The notes under the pieces: generated by a model
Told to the model about the DNA's origin: nothing
What the model saw: only the letters and a program-made list of their open reading frames with translations
Database searches by the model: none
In this document: piece by piece, positions 15,001 to 28,500 of the stretch
Numbering within the stretch: the first letter of the stretch is position 1
Layout: every line of letters starts with the position of its first letter
Source of the DNA: Bugulina stolonifera
Lineage: Eukaryota; Bryozoa; Gymnolaemata; Cheilostomatida; Bugulidae
Direction of reading: 5' to 3'
DNA length: 64,000 bases
Assembly (NCBI GenBank): GCA_935421135.1
Contig: OW285188.1
Coordinates: 11,512,733 to 11,576,732, forward strand
Program-made: the position numbers and the translations under genes

Positions 15001-16743
15001 ATTGATCACTCTGTAGAATCTATGTGTAGGTTAGTACTAGTGCGATATTGACATAGACCGTTTGAATTTCTTTGATCACAATGATTAACGTGCCACATTT
15101 TGAAACCGAGTCTATTTGAACACACACGTTTGATGCTTGCTACTTGCTTAGTAATTTTTGCCTGGTGTATAATTAATTCTGCGTAATTTTAGACGGCAGA
15201 TATAGGGTTGACAGAAAATATTGGCACAAGCGGAGTCAAGTTTGAAATTTGGTTTCGGAAGAGAACAGGAGAAAGTTGGACCTTTCAAGCTAACTCGTCT
15301 CAAACAAAAAATAGATGGGTGAATGTTATAGAGAAACTGTTATGGACTCAAGCTCTAAAGAACCGGGAAACCCGTTTATCTGAACTCTCAACTATGGGTG
15401 TTGGACATAAGCCAAGTTTAGACCTGAAGAAGAGCGATGATAATATTAATGATAGGTTTATCCCATCCCTGAGCAAAGGCAATTTGATAGGTAATAGTTA
15501 TAGCCCGCTCTTTCTCTTTACCTGCACATTGTGTCTACCTGCATATATTTGCCTGCACATACAATGTAGCTACCTGCACACATGACTAGAAATTAGCTCG
15601 GTAGATGCCATATCTTGTATCAAGCATGCTTATATTATAAAATAATGTTATGCATTTACCAGATGAGGAGTTGTTTACCCTTTTATCTATTGTACAACAA
15701 GGTAGTACACCTCCTGGCTTTTAGCTACCTGGACATCTGGTGGAATGAGCAGATAATTACAAACCACTTTCAGCAAAATGCAGTATAGTTTCCAATATTT
15801 TATACTGCTGCCTTCTCTGCCACATTAAGATGGTTAATTTCCTTGCAGGAGACAGAAGATCAGCTGATAATTTGGCAGAAGACAGCATTGATTTCACAAA
15901 GAAGAGGCCATATTCTGTAATATCTCTGGCAGCGAGTAGCAGCTCTTCCAATAGCTCAGCCAGCAGCACTGGACCAGGAATGAGTAGACGAAGTCTAACG
16001 TGGCTGGATCTCAAAGCAGCATTCACAGGTTGGAATAAGAAATAGTCAGAGTTAATTGTGTGACTAAAAACAATGTTGTGTAGGAACATCTAACTCTGTA
16101 TAATACAATGGTATATGTATGCACATCATGCCATGCCTACCCTCTGTGTATGCTTAGTCCACATCCATATGAAGCATATGTGAATCACACATACTTAGAG
16201 ATACAACAAACAATTATGCGTCAATGTGCTGTATCAGAAAATTAATTGTCGTTTGCTTATTTAAATCTGTAGGGAAAGGTCTAGATAATTCACGGAGTTT
16301 TAGACTGCGTAAGGGGTACAAGTCTGAAACGAAACTGAACAGATGTGATTCTGGTATATCCAGCTCCTCAGATATTGGTGGACCAATCAGTGGCAGCGTA
16401 AGGCGCTCCTCTCAAATACTCCCTAAAACTAAACTGAACAGCATTCTGGGTAGAAAATACTCAGAGTCCGAGGTAAATAATACACTATACTTCATTGTAA
16501 TTATAGAATATGCTTCTAACTGCACTTCGCAAATGGCAACAGTTCCTAACTGGATAGGTCGTAACTAATTTATGAAGCAGTAGTTTACCAAGTGAGATTT
16601 TTGAGTTGTTAAATTGATCCTTTCTGATTCCAAAAATTCAGCATGGCCTCAGAGTATAATGTTGATCCTGTTTTGTATTCCTTTTATGTATAAATGTAAA
16701 CCCTATCATTCTAATATTTTATATCTGTATTTTGTAGATTTAA
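1..16743 (+). CDS. Rho guanine nucleotide exchange factor, PLEKHG4/ARHGEF40-like (5' partial)
   Basis: This is the 3' part of a Dbl-family GEF that would load GTP onto Rho-type GTPases. Exons: 1-359, 629-764, 939-998, 2006-2125, 4865-5056, 7821-9505, 10357-10574, 11300-11520, 12133-12222, 13416-13628, 13924-14103, 15193-15490, 15849-16028, 16273-16472, 16738-16743. Phases match at every junction, giving 1385 residues to a TAA in a six-base final coding exon. The order is spectrin-like helical segment (to about residue 380), long Ser/Asp-rich disordered linker within the single big exon, DH domain (about 917-1098, with ELVQTEKDYVAAL and LLKPVQRMGKY), PH domain (about 1110-1205), then a basic Ser-rich tail. 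The PH end FEIWFRKR...LLWTQALKNRETR followed by MGVGHKPSLDL is typical of the PLEKHG4/ARHGEF40/quattro branch. The reading frame is open at base 1, so the start (in relatives sometimes a Sec14 domain) lies outside. The exact orthologue is not settled. Confidence 0.9.
2126..4864. other. Long RhoGEF intron without recognised content
   Basis: This 2.7-kb intron separates two spectrin-like exons whose products join without a gap in the helical pattern. I see no conserved exon, RNA gene or mobile-element coding sequence in it. Confidence 0.6.
6910..7652 (+). repeat. Tandem duplication of a 0.37-kb intronic segment
   Basis: Copy A (about 6910-7287) and copy B (about 7288-7652) in the RhoGEF intron 5057-7820 agree nearly base for base over their last 250 bases (from attgttcacattgcagaaaa to ctccaattacactg), with small indels in the first part. 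Each has an acceptor-like cactcttttag. There is no open frame, so it is non-coding. Low divergence in the distal part implies a fairly recent event. Confidence 0.93.
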
Positions 16744-17480
16744 AAGTTGATGAAAGAGAATAGTGGTGGGACCATGACATATGGGTCACATGGAGGTCAT
16801 TTCTTCCCCGATTAGTGACAATAATGGTTCCAAACACCATTCTTTATGCTAAACAATACTATTATACTGTTTTTTACATTTTTAGTTAACAAAGTATTAT
16901 TTTTGAATGTTCAGACAATTTTTAACCTTTTTTTATAAATTTTCTTGCTGTTTATACCATAATCTACTGTATGTTCTTTCTTTCTCAATGCTATAACCTG
17001 TATAATAACAAAATTTTCTATAGCTTTTTATCTTGAACTTGTATATTTGTATTTATTGTTAGCAATTGGTTTTTATATTAAGTGATTACAACTAAAACTA
17101 AACAGGCATTTATTATATGCACACCTTATTTTAAGTTTTCACTTTTAAAATCACAATGTAGCTATATTTGAATTTTACTACTAAAACGAAATGAATCAGT
17201 TCATATGATTGATGGGATGCCTATAAAAGTTTTTTCATTTAAATGAGAGCAGGCAACTTCTTATTACAATCAGTGACCCAGCTGAATTTATCTGAATAAC
17301 AACTTGCAGCTTGGCAATATTCAATGAGTTGTTAAAGTTGGTTCAGCACTTTCTCTACAGAAGAAAGTTATTGACATTAGCTATTACCTATTACCTTACC
17401 GTACATCAAACTTGATTAAAACATGAATATACTGTATTTAATATAAATATTTTTATATCTATTAGATGTAAAACTTGTGG

Positions 17481-17486
17481 AATAAA
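17481..17486 (+). other. Poly(A) signal of the RhoGEF gene
   Basis: An AATAAA hexamer lies about 740 bases after the RhoGEF stop codon, on the same strand, with no better coding candidate between them. It would give a 3' UTR of about 0.75 kb. Assignment rests on position only. Confidence 0.45.
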
Positions 17487-18704
17487 TTAAAGTTGTTACC
17501 CTTCATCTTGTAACATCCAGTGAGCCTGGGTCCTCAGGCTTTCCAAAATATGGTAGAATATATCACCAACCTTATCATCAAAGGTGCATGATGTGTGTGG
17601 TTAGTATGGGCCTGAGGCTATGAATATTTATGGGCTCTGATATGGGTTCCCATGCTCACAGTTTCCATTTATAAGCAGCTAGAACTGTGGACTCCTCCAT
17701 CAAACTGATTATTATAGATTATATACATATACCACATGTACATGTTAAAATTTAGCATGTTTTAGTTGTTGTATAGTGTTCTCTAAGTAGTAATATCTTG
17801 AGCCTGGGTTCCACTTTTATAAGTCAAGTTAACAGTGTATTCATGTTGGTATAGTAGTTATCCATTATTTTGTAAGGCTCTACACAGCGCAATGATTTGC
17901 AATGATTAACCTGTAGCCCATTCACATGTACATGTATATCACATGCACATACATATCTAAGTGCTACAGAAAACAAATATAATTATTATGTGTGTTGCTT
18001 ATAAATAATGTTATCAATTGGATGGAAAGTAAATTCATTACCTGACAAGTATGTTCCTTCGTAATGTATAGTGTAGCATATAAATATTGTTGCAAGGAGC
18101 ACAGTCATTACAGCAAAGAAGTAAATACCTAATGCAGTGCCAATCAGATAGTAGGAGCTGACAATTATAGTACTAGCCTAGCGACTAGAGGGAAAATAAC
18201 TCCACATTCATGCCCTAGCTACTGCATGGGCGGATTGCCAACAAAGGTAAGTACCAACACTAGCAGGAGAAATGGGTAGTCTGATTGTGAGGTATGGTAC
18301 CTATCTAGACTGTGGAATGCATGAGCCCGGTATCAAGAAGACACAGACCAGCATTCCAGAGCGTTCCAGCTGTGGAGAGATGGACTTGATGTGAGTTAAT
18401 TGATGGCAGAACCTGAGACTAGATCTGGAACCCACGGCCAGTGTATAAGATGATGTTATGCTGTTACCAATATAAGGCCTACTTTATGGTAAAAGATGTT
18501 ATTGTATCAAAGGCAAACAAGCAACTGAAAAAATATAGTGGAACTCTTTTTATACTGAAAATGATTTACCCGCAATTTCAAGGTTGAAGTTATGTAACAC
18601 TGAGGTCAGTGTTAGTGTCACATGCAAGTCTGTAGTAGTTATACATGTATGTACTGTATAGATAAAATACAAATACAATGCACATATATATAATACTATA
18701 TAAA

Positions 18705-18803
18705 TGTGTGCGTGCGTACGTACGTGCGTGCGTGCGTGCGTGCGTACGTGTGTGTGTGTGTGTGTGTGTGCGTGCGTACGTGCGCGCGTACGTACGTGCG
18801 TAA
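18705..18803. repeat. GTGC/GTAC/GTGT compound microsatellite
   Basis: About 100 bases are made almost only of alternating purine-pyrimidine tetranucleotides (gtgc, gtac, gtgt). The tract could adopt Z-DNA. The His/Thr/Arg-rich minus-strand reading frame across it is an artefact of the repeat. Confidence 0.95.
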
Positions 18804-19568
18804 GCAATTAGGTCGACCTGATCAGGTAAGGGTTGTGTGTCATGTAAGTACCCTGGGTCTCAGCAGTATTACTAGTTACAGATGAAATGACCTTTTGGAA
18901 GCTATTAATTGCAAATCAAAGTTACCCTCACTTAGTTCATTTACTTTATTGCATGGCAAAATAAATCAGAAGAGTACACCTATACATGTAACCCCCATGC
19001 ACATACATGTAATTATGCTGTCTGTTGCACATTTGCTAAATTTGCATAAGTATATTTACTATTATCTATTTAAATTTGCATGAAAAACATAAAATAATAG
19101 AAAAGATTAGTATTGCACTACACATAATTATTACATATATATCAATATCATAATTACATGATGTTGCATGCTACTTGCTACATAATATATACAAAGATAG
19201 TGGAATGGATATATATATAGCACAAACAATCGTTTTCTTGTTGTAGTTGTCTCATCATGTGTATAAAAAGAGTTGTTCCCTCGTGAGCAATTTAGCGCGA
19301 ACTTGGAACCAAGCTTGATATGATAGCAGTTATTGGGTGCGGTAAAAGCCCCCCATAGTTTATGTGATGTCTAAAATTAGAATGTGTCTCAAAATTGTCG
19401 TTGTTCAAACATTTTCATTAGTTTGTGTTCCGAAATAATTTGTATTTTGATGAGATGGTTACATTATTTGACCTTAAAACAGTTACTAGCAAATTTCTGA
19501 GCCAGAATTAGCGTATATTTGTTAATATTGATGTAGAAGTTAACAAGCAAGTTTTCTTGAGAGGGATC

Positions 19569-22500
19569 ATGGCTGAAAGTGGGGCGAATGCGTCAAATGG
19601 CGACGAAATATGTTTACGTTTAGAAGGTCCTCAAAAAACCAGGTGAGGGGACTTGTCGACTCGAGTCTTGTCTAATAAAAATGAATATTGATTTCTGATG
19701 ATGTATAATTTTTAATTGAAATAAATTTTGCTCGTCCTATCGCTTTTAATTTGTGTAATCAGAACATTCATGGGCATGAACAATCAATTGGGCATGCTAT
19801 TTTGTTTACATTTGGAATGAAGAAAACTCGGAAAAGGCTTAATTTTTATAATAATGTTTCATACAATCAAATGATATCTCATATTTTACTTCTTGATCAC
19901 GTAGATGAGTTAGATAGTATGCTTATGGCATGTAATAGCCAATATATTTACATGTTTTATGTTCTTGAGATTGAAACTGATATAATAATCATAATCATAA
20001 TGATTAATAATATAATAGAATTGTAATAAGCCTCAACCCTCAATGAATTTGTTGGTGATAATGTAGGTAGGCAGTTTGAACTAAATTTTTAAATCTATTG
20101 ACATAAATAGTTGAGGTTTATATCATTGGATGAGTAATTCAAAACAGTTTTTGTTTTTTTCTGTAAGTTCAAAAGTTTTGAGCAAAATAGATACTGTAAA
20201 CTTTTTGCTACACAAGCATTAACAACAATAGCTTTTTTTTTTTTTTTTTTTTTTTAATAATTTTCCACTGAGACCCTCGAATGAGGTAAAAGTGTGGAAC
20301 ACGATAATACTGTGCTTAGGTAATGTTTGTTTTGCTTTTTTGTTATTATTTATGCATGAATGTGTATATATATATATATTTTTTTTATTTTTTCAATCTA
20401 TACACCTATCTGCTTAACACTGTTGTCAGCTCTTTAATTTAATCTCCTCTCACATCACGGATAGTTTTCGGCCAGAATGAATAATAAAAAGATTTTGAGC
20501 GAATGTATGGCACAAAAGTATTGGGATGTTGCCTGGTGTTATGCCCACTTTGATAATTATGATCAAAGGGAGGCTCAATGCCTTCTGAGAGGCACTTGAA
20601 AAAAAGATTCATTCTGGCACTCTTTCTTCGTTCCTTGAGGGCTTGAGCTTTGAAACTAATATTCCAAATTATATCAACGCATATATTTTGTAATCTCCTA
20701 AGTCTGCTAGGCATAAATAGGCCTATATAGCTGTTTTAATGTAGGTCTAGGCCTATTGGTAAAAGTGGGTGCTTAATTTGGGTGTTTGCCACTTTTGCTA
20801 ACATTTTCACAAAAGCGATTTGGAGCCATAAGTGAAGCCATCAGTGAAGCCAACACTGACGGCAAGGAGATTGCTTATAGCCTGAGAAGTGCTTTTCAAT
20901 GGTGTACAGATTGTTAGTCAAAAATACTCATGAAGATACCTAGGCCTATACTACCCATATAAAAATTTTGTATTTTACGACCATATTCTTTATATAAATT
21001 CCTCCAAAAATTTCCGTTGTATCATGCCTTGTGTTTGAACTGCCTACAACAATTCTAGCTATATCTAGGTTAATGAATTACTAAATGATTAGACTGACAT
21101 TAGTTCTGCTTTCACCGAAACCAGTTAAATATAACTTTCAATGGAGGTTGAAATATGTGATGTTATCTCTGCAAGGTTGAAATATATTAGACATGTATAT
21201 ATAAAAATTTATAGTCACTATTACCTATTACGTTAATTTGAATATCTGGCCTTGATCTTTACTTCTTATCAGTTAGATGAAATCTAGCATGTTGGAGTTC
21301 TCTGTTCTACTCTTGGTTCAGGTAGTTTAGCTCTTGTTCTGTAATCGGCAAAGTACAACTACTACCATCATTTTCAGATTTAATCTGTGTCAGTGTGTCT
21401 ATGTATGTTTTTGTTCTTGGGACTATAGTATACCATTTCTATCTTTAGTTGGTATCATGGTAGACTAAGCAGATCTGGAGCTGAGAAAATACTCTACGAG
21501 TTTGGAAGATACAAATGTTTTCTAGTCCGTGAAAGTATAAGCAAGCCTGGAGTATACGTGTTATCGTACCTTGGGATGTCATCCAATGAATGTAGTCATT
21601 TCAGGTGCGTTTATTTGATTATGTAGTATAGCTCATATATACTCAATCTGCATGCAGTGTGCTGTTCTGGCGTTTTATACCTCATCAGTGCAGCTCAGAG
21701 GTAGTCCTAATAGCACCCCTTAGCAATGCTACCTGTTTTCAGAAAAGGTTATACATGTGGTACTAAGCATAGCCTTGTTTATTGGATATTTGCTGTATGA
21801 TTAAATTGAAACATAGATTAACACCAAAGAGGGAAAGTTATATGAATTACTTGTTGTTCTTGAAATTGCAACAATAGACTAAATACACCATGTCAATGAT
21901 TGTGGATCCCTGTAACATGATCATTGATGTACAACCAGTATGTGCGTGTGAAATCCAACTGGGATTAGTATAAGCTGCTAAGTTGGGACGTGTGTACTTT
22001 ATGTGAATGTTTAAATCTTTGTTCCAGGTGGTAGTCTACTATTTTTTAAAGATGTGTATCACTGATTTTTTGCGAAGTATGAATTCTACTAATTGTAACT
22101 TTGTTGTGCTACCAGGATTACCTCGATCTGTGGAGAGTATTATACAGGAGGGAGACAATTCTCATCTTTAGAGGACATAGTAGCCTACTATACTGACCAC
22201 TCAGATCTCCTCTCTGGTGAGAAGCTGGAACTTCCTGTTCCGCCAGATAAGGTATTTATTCAGTAGCACCTTATATTCATATAGCAGCAATAATAGTAAA
22301 CACACAGTAACAGCAATGCATTGGTGAGTTTCCATGATGAGTTGGAATTTCCAAGTTTTTACCTGTTTACCTTCTTTGTTATGTGTTTGTTGCTAAATTC
22401 TAACTTTATAAACTATAAACTATGCAGTTCCAAGCCACAACATGAAAGCATAGAAACATACTGTATACTGTTACAGCATGGAAACATACTGTATACTGTT

Positions 22501-25500
22501 ACAGCATGGAAACCTACTGTATACTTTTACAGCATGGAAACATACCGTTACAGCATGGAAACCTACTATATATTTTTACAGGGTATAGACGACGTACGGT
22601 ATGTTAGAGCACTACTACCTTACCGTGAGAAAGTACCAGACACTGATGAGCTGGAGTTTGAGAGGGGAGATATATTTAAAGTGTGCAATGAACTTGGTGA
22701 CGGATGGCTGTGGGCAGTGAATGAGAGAACTGGTGACCGGGGCATCATATACTCGGACCTCGTCTCAGATATTCACGTTAGTAGTAGTTGCCTTGTCAGA
22801 TGGTTCGTGTCTTGTTGGTGTACTAATCTTTTTAGTGAAACTTCCACAGTTTGCCATATCTACTTACAATATGCAAATTGTATAGACTGAAATTCTACAC
22901 CCCATGTTTGTGAGAATAATGTACTCTTCAGCTTAGGTGTATGTCTGCTATTCTTAGCTTGGGGCTTTTCAAGCAATACCTAACGTTGGCTTATACACTG
23001 CTATGTGCTACTAGGTCTATTTTGTGCTAAAATCATAAAATTGTTTTGTTGACTGAACTCTTCCGTTGAATGACAAAATAACGAGTTTTTTGTTGATGGA
23101 TTTTTCAAATCAAGTTAACCGATTTTCATTGAATGGTTAATACTGACCTTGACCTTGATTTCAAAATAGCAATCTCTCTATATACTCTCTTCACCAGACT
23201 GTATGATAGCACTAGAGTAGTACACGATTCATATAATATAATATTTATATTACCTACACTCGATACTGTCAGAGATTGGCCTGTGCTTGTTTGTCTATAC
23301 ATATTATATTAAAATATGAGTAGACTGTACGCAAACATCAGTCTCTGCGTTTCTAGGATGATGAAGATGTAGAGGTGATTGAGGAACTGGACTACTTCCA
23401 CCCAACCATTGTATACAATGAAGTGAAGGAAATCCTCTCTAAAGGTTTGTGGTGTATTATTATAGTCTGCATCCTAATAGCGTATTTCATTGATTTAAAT
23501 TTATTTTTGAATTTATTTTATTTTTTAAAACCTGTGGATGTTTATTCCAACAGTAGACTAAAATATTCACCTGCAGCTTAAAATTTTATATAATTCAATA
23601 ATACGATGTGTGCTCCAGAAATTGAATTAGCATCTGAAATCTAGTTGCATGTCCTCCATTTCATTTGCAAAAATTGAATATATATAATTAATACTTACTG
23701 TCACCATTTTATAATTATATAATATTGACATTTCTCTACTCAGTTTAATTAAATTTCATATGAACCTTATCAATTAATACGATTTATTATTACATACATG
23801 TTATGACTGTGGATACATGCTGTAACATGTATATACAGTCACAACATGTATTATGTGTCTTGGTCAACCTACACACCCAGAGCATATCCTGGATAGGGTA
23901 GTGGTTTACTGTGAATTCATATATACATCTGGCTAATAACATAGTGCACTGTGACATCACAATGTTAAAATTGTATTAATTTTATATTTAAAACATGAGC
24001 TAAACTAATGCAAGCTCTGTATGAAATGTTAAGACCCTATTCCATATAGCCTCAGTGCTAGCTGTCGTTAGTTTATCAGATGTATATGTAGTACAGTATT
24101 ACTGTTAGGCTGTAGTATCTTAGGTACACATGCTAACTGGATGCTAACAGCACAGGGTTCGCACACTTTAACAATCAACTGCTTTGGCCTAAATCACTAC
24201 CATGATTGGCATAGTTTGGTGTGACCACTATTTCACTGCCTGGTTCCCAACAGAACATCAGTTTGTAGGGCTGTATTCACAATGGGTGGTACCTGTGGAA
24301 GCAAGGCTAGATAAGATACATTTGATGGATATAATAGTAGATAATAGCAATACATATACTACCTTTTTACTTTCATTTGTTTTAATCAATTAACTCGGTT
24401 TTCTCTCGGGAATTTGCCATGAAAAGCTAATATGCTATTACACATAGTACTTGGCTGGTACCATGTAGTATTACATAGTTTAATAATAATGTATATTACA
24501 ATGTATTATATTAAACTGAACTATATAGCAAGTCATCAACTGCTATCACAAGACTCTGTCTATCAAATGGTCGGGAAATGACATTATTATCTGAAATCAT
24601 TATTCATTCATATCCTACGTAAAAATGTATTATTGTACCTGTAAGTGTACAAGTATGTACTGTATATTATAGTATTATTCACTCTTCATGTCTTACAGCT
24701 GGAAACAGGAGTTATCTGATTAGACCAAGTGACACAACTCCTGGTGACTATACTCTGTGTTTCTACGAGAATAGCTCCCTGCACAGGTTCAAAATTAAGA
24801 GACATGGTAAAGGATTCCTCATGGGTTCTAGATTCTTCCACAGGTATGCACTAGTTGTATATACAGTTATAATAGCACTAGCTGTATAGACAGCTATGAT
24901 AGCAGTAGTTATATAGGCAGTTGTAATACATGTAGCACTGGTTTTATTTTCTATTTGCTATTGCAATAGATGCAGCTAAAGGGTAACAGCTGTTACTTCT
25001 GTGGAATAGAGCCCTTTGTAGCCAGCAATCAACTAAAACTGACCAATATTTGATATGCTAACCATATTACTTGACTGATAAGCATGACCAATGGCTAAGT
25101 CAGCAAAACTTTCAGTTTTTTAAATCGTTGATCTCATGGACCTTTGAGTGGACAATAATTTGATATACAGAGCTTTTGATGCACATAAATTCCATAATTC
25201 TTTGATCCTTCTCCTCTTTAACCATGTCACCATAGTACTGTCATCGGAGGATTCTTCCACAAAGTTTTTGGAATAAATATGACTGTCATCGGTCGACTTG
25301 GTTTTCCCCTGAAATGTCACAAGAGCTTCACTCTCCGTGAAATATGGAGCATGGAGCGGTACAAGTACAGTAATAGCAAACACACTAGAGTGACAAAGGG
25401 TGCATCTGCTATTATGTAAATATTCCAGGAAGTTATGAGCTTAGCCTTATAGATTATATGAATTTTATATTTCCGGAAGCTTTCACTTTCCATGCTTCAC

Positions 25501-28500
25501 TGACTAAATAATTATGACTCATGATTTGTATGAAATATTAGGAATTGTTTGCTCCTCTATTCACTGGTAGTAGACCTACTGATGTACATAACAAACAATT
25601 TATATGATTGATTAATAATTGTTTATGAACTGTTGATGTCAACCAGAGATAAAAGTAGCGTGGAAGACATCAACATGCCAGCTCCTCAGATAGGGTTGGC
25701 ATTCTACTTACTGATAAATATCAAAGAGTGGGCCAGGAAACAGGGAATGATTCATCTACCATGTATATAATAACATGGTATAACTTTCTATATGCTTGGT
25801 AGCTTACATTAACATAATGTGCTTTATGCTGTTATAGTGTATGCAGTATTATCCTGGTTTTTCTATTACTACAGCGTTTCCTAACCCCAAGTATGTCACA
25901 ATGACATATATACAGGATGTTCTGAACCTATACCATGTCACTCAAGACTAGAGTAGTATGCTGGTCAGTTGTAAGTAGTAGTGGGTCTATCTAGCTGCTG
26001 GGGGACACACATGGCCGATACAAATATTCTCTCTTTGTTACGTAGAGTTACGGATATAGTAAGTAGATACGCTCAGGAAGCCATTACAAGTACCGGTGAG
26101 ACTTTAGAGTTTCCTGTTAAGGCTAACAGAGCCAACTCTCCTGACGTCAAGTCATCGACTCAAATAGAACAAGTGTTCCAGCTGATGAGACAGTCGAGTG
26201 CTGGAGTCAATCTTATCACAACCAAGTCAGACCAGTGCACTATGAATGGATACTTGTATATGAAGAAAGGTTGGTCGTTATTCTTATTAAACACTTTCGG
26301 ATCTTTAACGGTCAGAGACAATGCCAATTTCTTTTCAAGTTGTTCTGGAAGAATTCTGGAGCATAGCCGTTTATCACAACATTCACTAACAATAATAATT
26401 GTAATCATGAGCTCATTTATAACTTGACTAGTGACAAAATGGATGAATTTTTATAAACTTCCTTGAATTTGCATTTATCTGTTAGCCATGTTGATGTTTT
26501 GTGCTTATAATGACAGAAAATAGCTGGATTACCTACTGAAGTTTAATATTTATTTTATTGCTGAATTCAAATTACTATGTAGGTCTACTGGATGACCTCC
26601 GTCTCTAGTATTTGAATTTTAACATTGTCATGGAGAACATAACTCCTAATGGACAGAGAAAACCGAGTTACCAATCAATACATGTACATATTTGAATGCT
26701 GCGCATTCGTTGGGTCCCTTTCAGGTACTGTCCGTTCAGGGGAGGACAGCTTTGTTATATAATATTGTAAATAGGTTATTTGCTGACATCACCATAGATG
26801 TTCTGTTACAATGTGGTATCTACGTATAGTACAAAATAATGACTGTTTCGTAGTTGTGCGCGGTAATATAGGCTACATAGCTAGCTATAGTATAATATAT
26901 AACTATAGGCCCACAATGAATTATATATTTACCATCACGAACATGACTATTGGGTAACACTGGTTTTTTCACAATGAAATACATTTATTGTAAGGTTAAT
27001 AAAATGTAAGTTGCAAGTCTAATGTAATATATTACAGAATTTAGTGCACTTAGAATACAATAATAGTTAGTATGTTATGAAAATGGAATTCATTTCACTC
27101 AATTAAAGTCTATTGACTTTGTAGGGTGCAATGTGAAGTTGTGGACATTGATAGACGTTATGTCGTTATACTTGTATAATATTATAATTTAGGTGACAAA
27201 TCGTCTAAGAAATCCAAGAAGATGTATTTTGTGCTGAAAGGTGAATCACAGCATCTGTACTATATAGAGAACCCCAAGAGGTCTAAACCAGACGGTATCA
27301 TAGATCTAAACTATGCATCACTCTACCCTCTACACGAGAGTCTACTCTCCAGGTGTGTTGGTAGTAAGTGTATACATAGTACATGTAAATATGCACTACA
27401 CTCACACATGCATCTGGCAGGTGAAAGACACAGTTTGGAATCTGAGGGTGGTAGGGGAGGATAATTCCCTATTGTGACATTTTGTTAGACCAACTCTTTA
27501 TTGATTTAAATGACCAAGTTGTCCACTTAGCAATAGCAATCCTGGGCCAATGAGTTTAGTGTTGTGAAATAGCATCACGCACGCTGAATGACCTTTATAA
27601 AAAAGGGGGTGGGAGGTGTTTATTACGTACATTAGACTCTAAGGGTGTTCCAACAATGTAGAGGTAAACAATATTGTTATGATGACATATTGGCTATTCT
27701 GTGGCTATCGGACATTGCCATACTGGGAAAGGGTTAACAGCTACTAGGAGCTTCCATGATTCATGACATACGCAGGCCATGGAATATAATGGGGAGTTGT
27801 TCTCTCTTATGTTTATGCAGCGATTCTATCAACATTGAGCTTTGTTTTAGGAAATGACGCCTTTGTCCCTCAGTATGACTACACTGTGCACACACCGGGT
27901 ATATGTCCTGTCTATCAACTGCTTTGTTTCTTGCGTGAGGCATTGGTTTCCAAAATTTGATTGCCATTAGAGAAGGACTAATGGCTCTTACCACTTTATG
28001 TTTAAGTATTTTACTCTGTTATGATCTTGTGGTAAATCACATGAAACAATATCCTTCCTATGCGTAAAGGAACTGTTTGCTTTATTTAGACCAAACTGTA
28101 TACAGCTGGATTGTCGGGCAATAAACCATCATCAAATATACTACCTCTGGCCTGAAACAGAAGAAAAATATCTAGTAAGTGATAATAATACACTAGCTTG
28201 TTCAGTAGTACTATATTAACACCTGCGTCTACGTGTATAGCCTGTGTACATGTATGGCCTGTGTATGGTTATGTATAGCCTGTGTACATGTATGACCTGC
28301 AAGGCCTCAATATGAATAAAATATCCTTTGCCATTTTATATTCATCAGTTGTATGAACCCTTCCTGTTTGACCAAGGACACCCTTATTAGTATTTCGTCT
28401 AGCTAGTAGAAGGTAAAGCATGTTCATGTGTTTAGGAATGGAAGGAAGCGCTGAAGCCATTCTGTATGAATACGAAGCCCGTAGGTCGAGGGTCACACGA

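Larger units (their letters stand above)
16744..19568. other. RhoGEF 3' UTR and intergenic spacer
   Basis: The first 0.75 kb is the likely RhoGEF 3' UTR. The rest, up to the RASA1 start codon, shows no exon-like segment on either strand. It contains the microsatellite described separately and presumably the RASA1 promoter, but I see no clear TATA box or other core element. Confidence 0.6.

Noticed and set aside
18550..18807. 85-codon His/Thr/Arg-rich minus-strand frame
   Set aside because: It is produced by the GTGC/GTAC microsatellite and has no splice or family support.
25647..25760. Possible continuation of the second RASA1 SH2 domain
   Set aside because: Phase fits, but the translation does not resemble an SH2 end. 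The exon at 26046 also fits the phase and gives the expected VTDIVSRY...LEFPVK ending.
25875..25955. Frame with DVLNLYHVTQD resembling an SH2 C-terminus
   Set aside because: It cannot be joined in phase to exon 24699-24843 and stops at once; the 26046 exon explains the domain.
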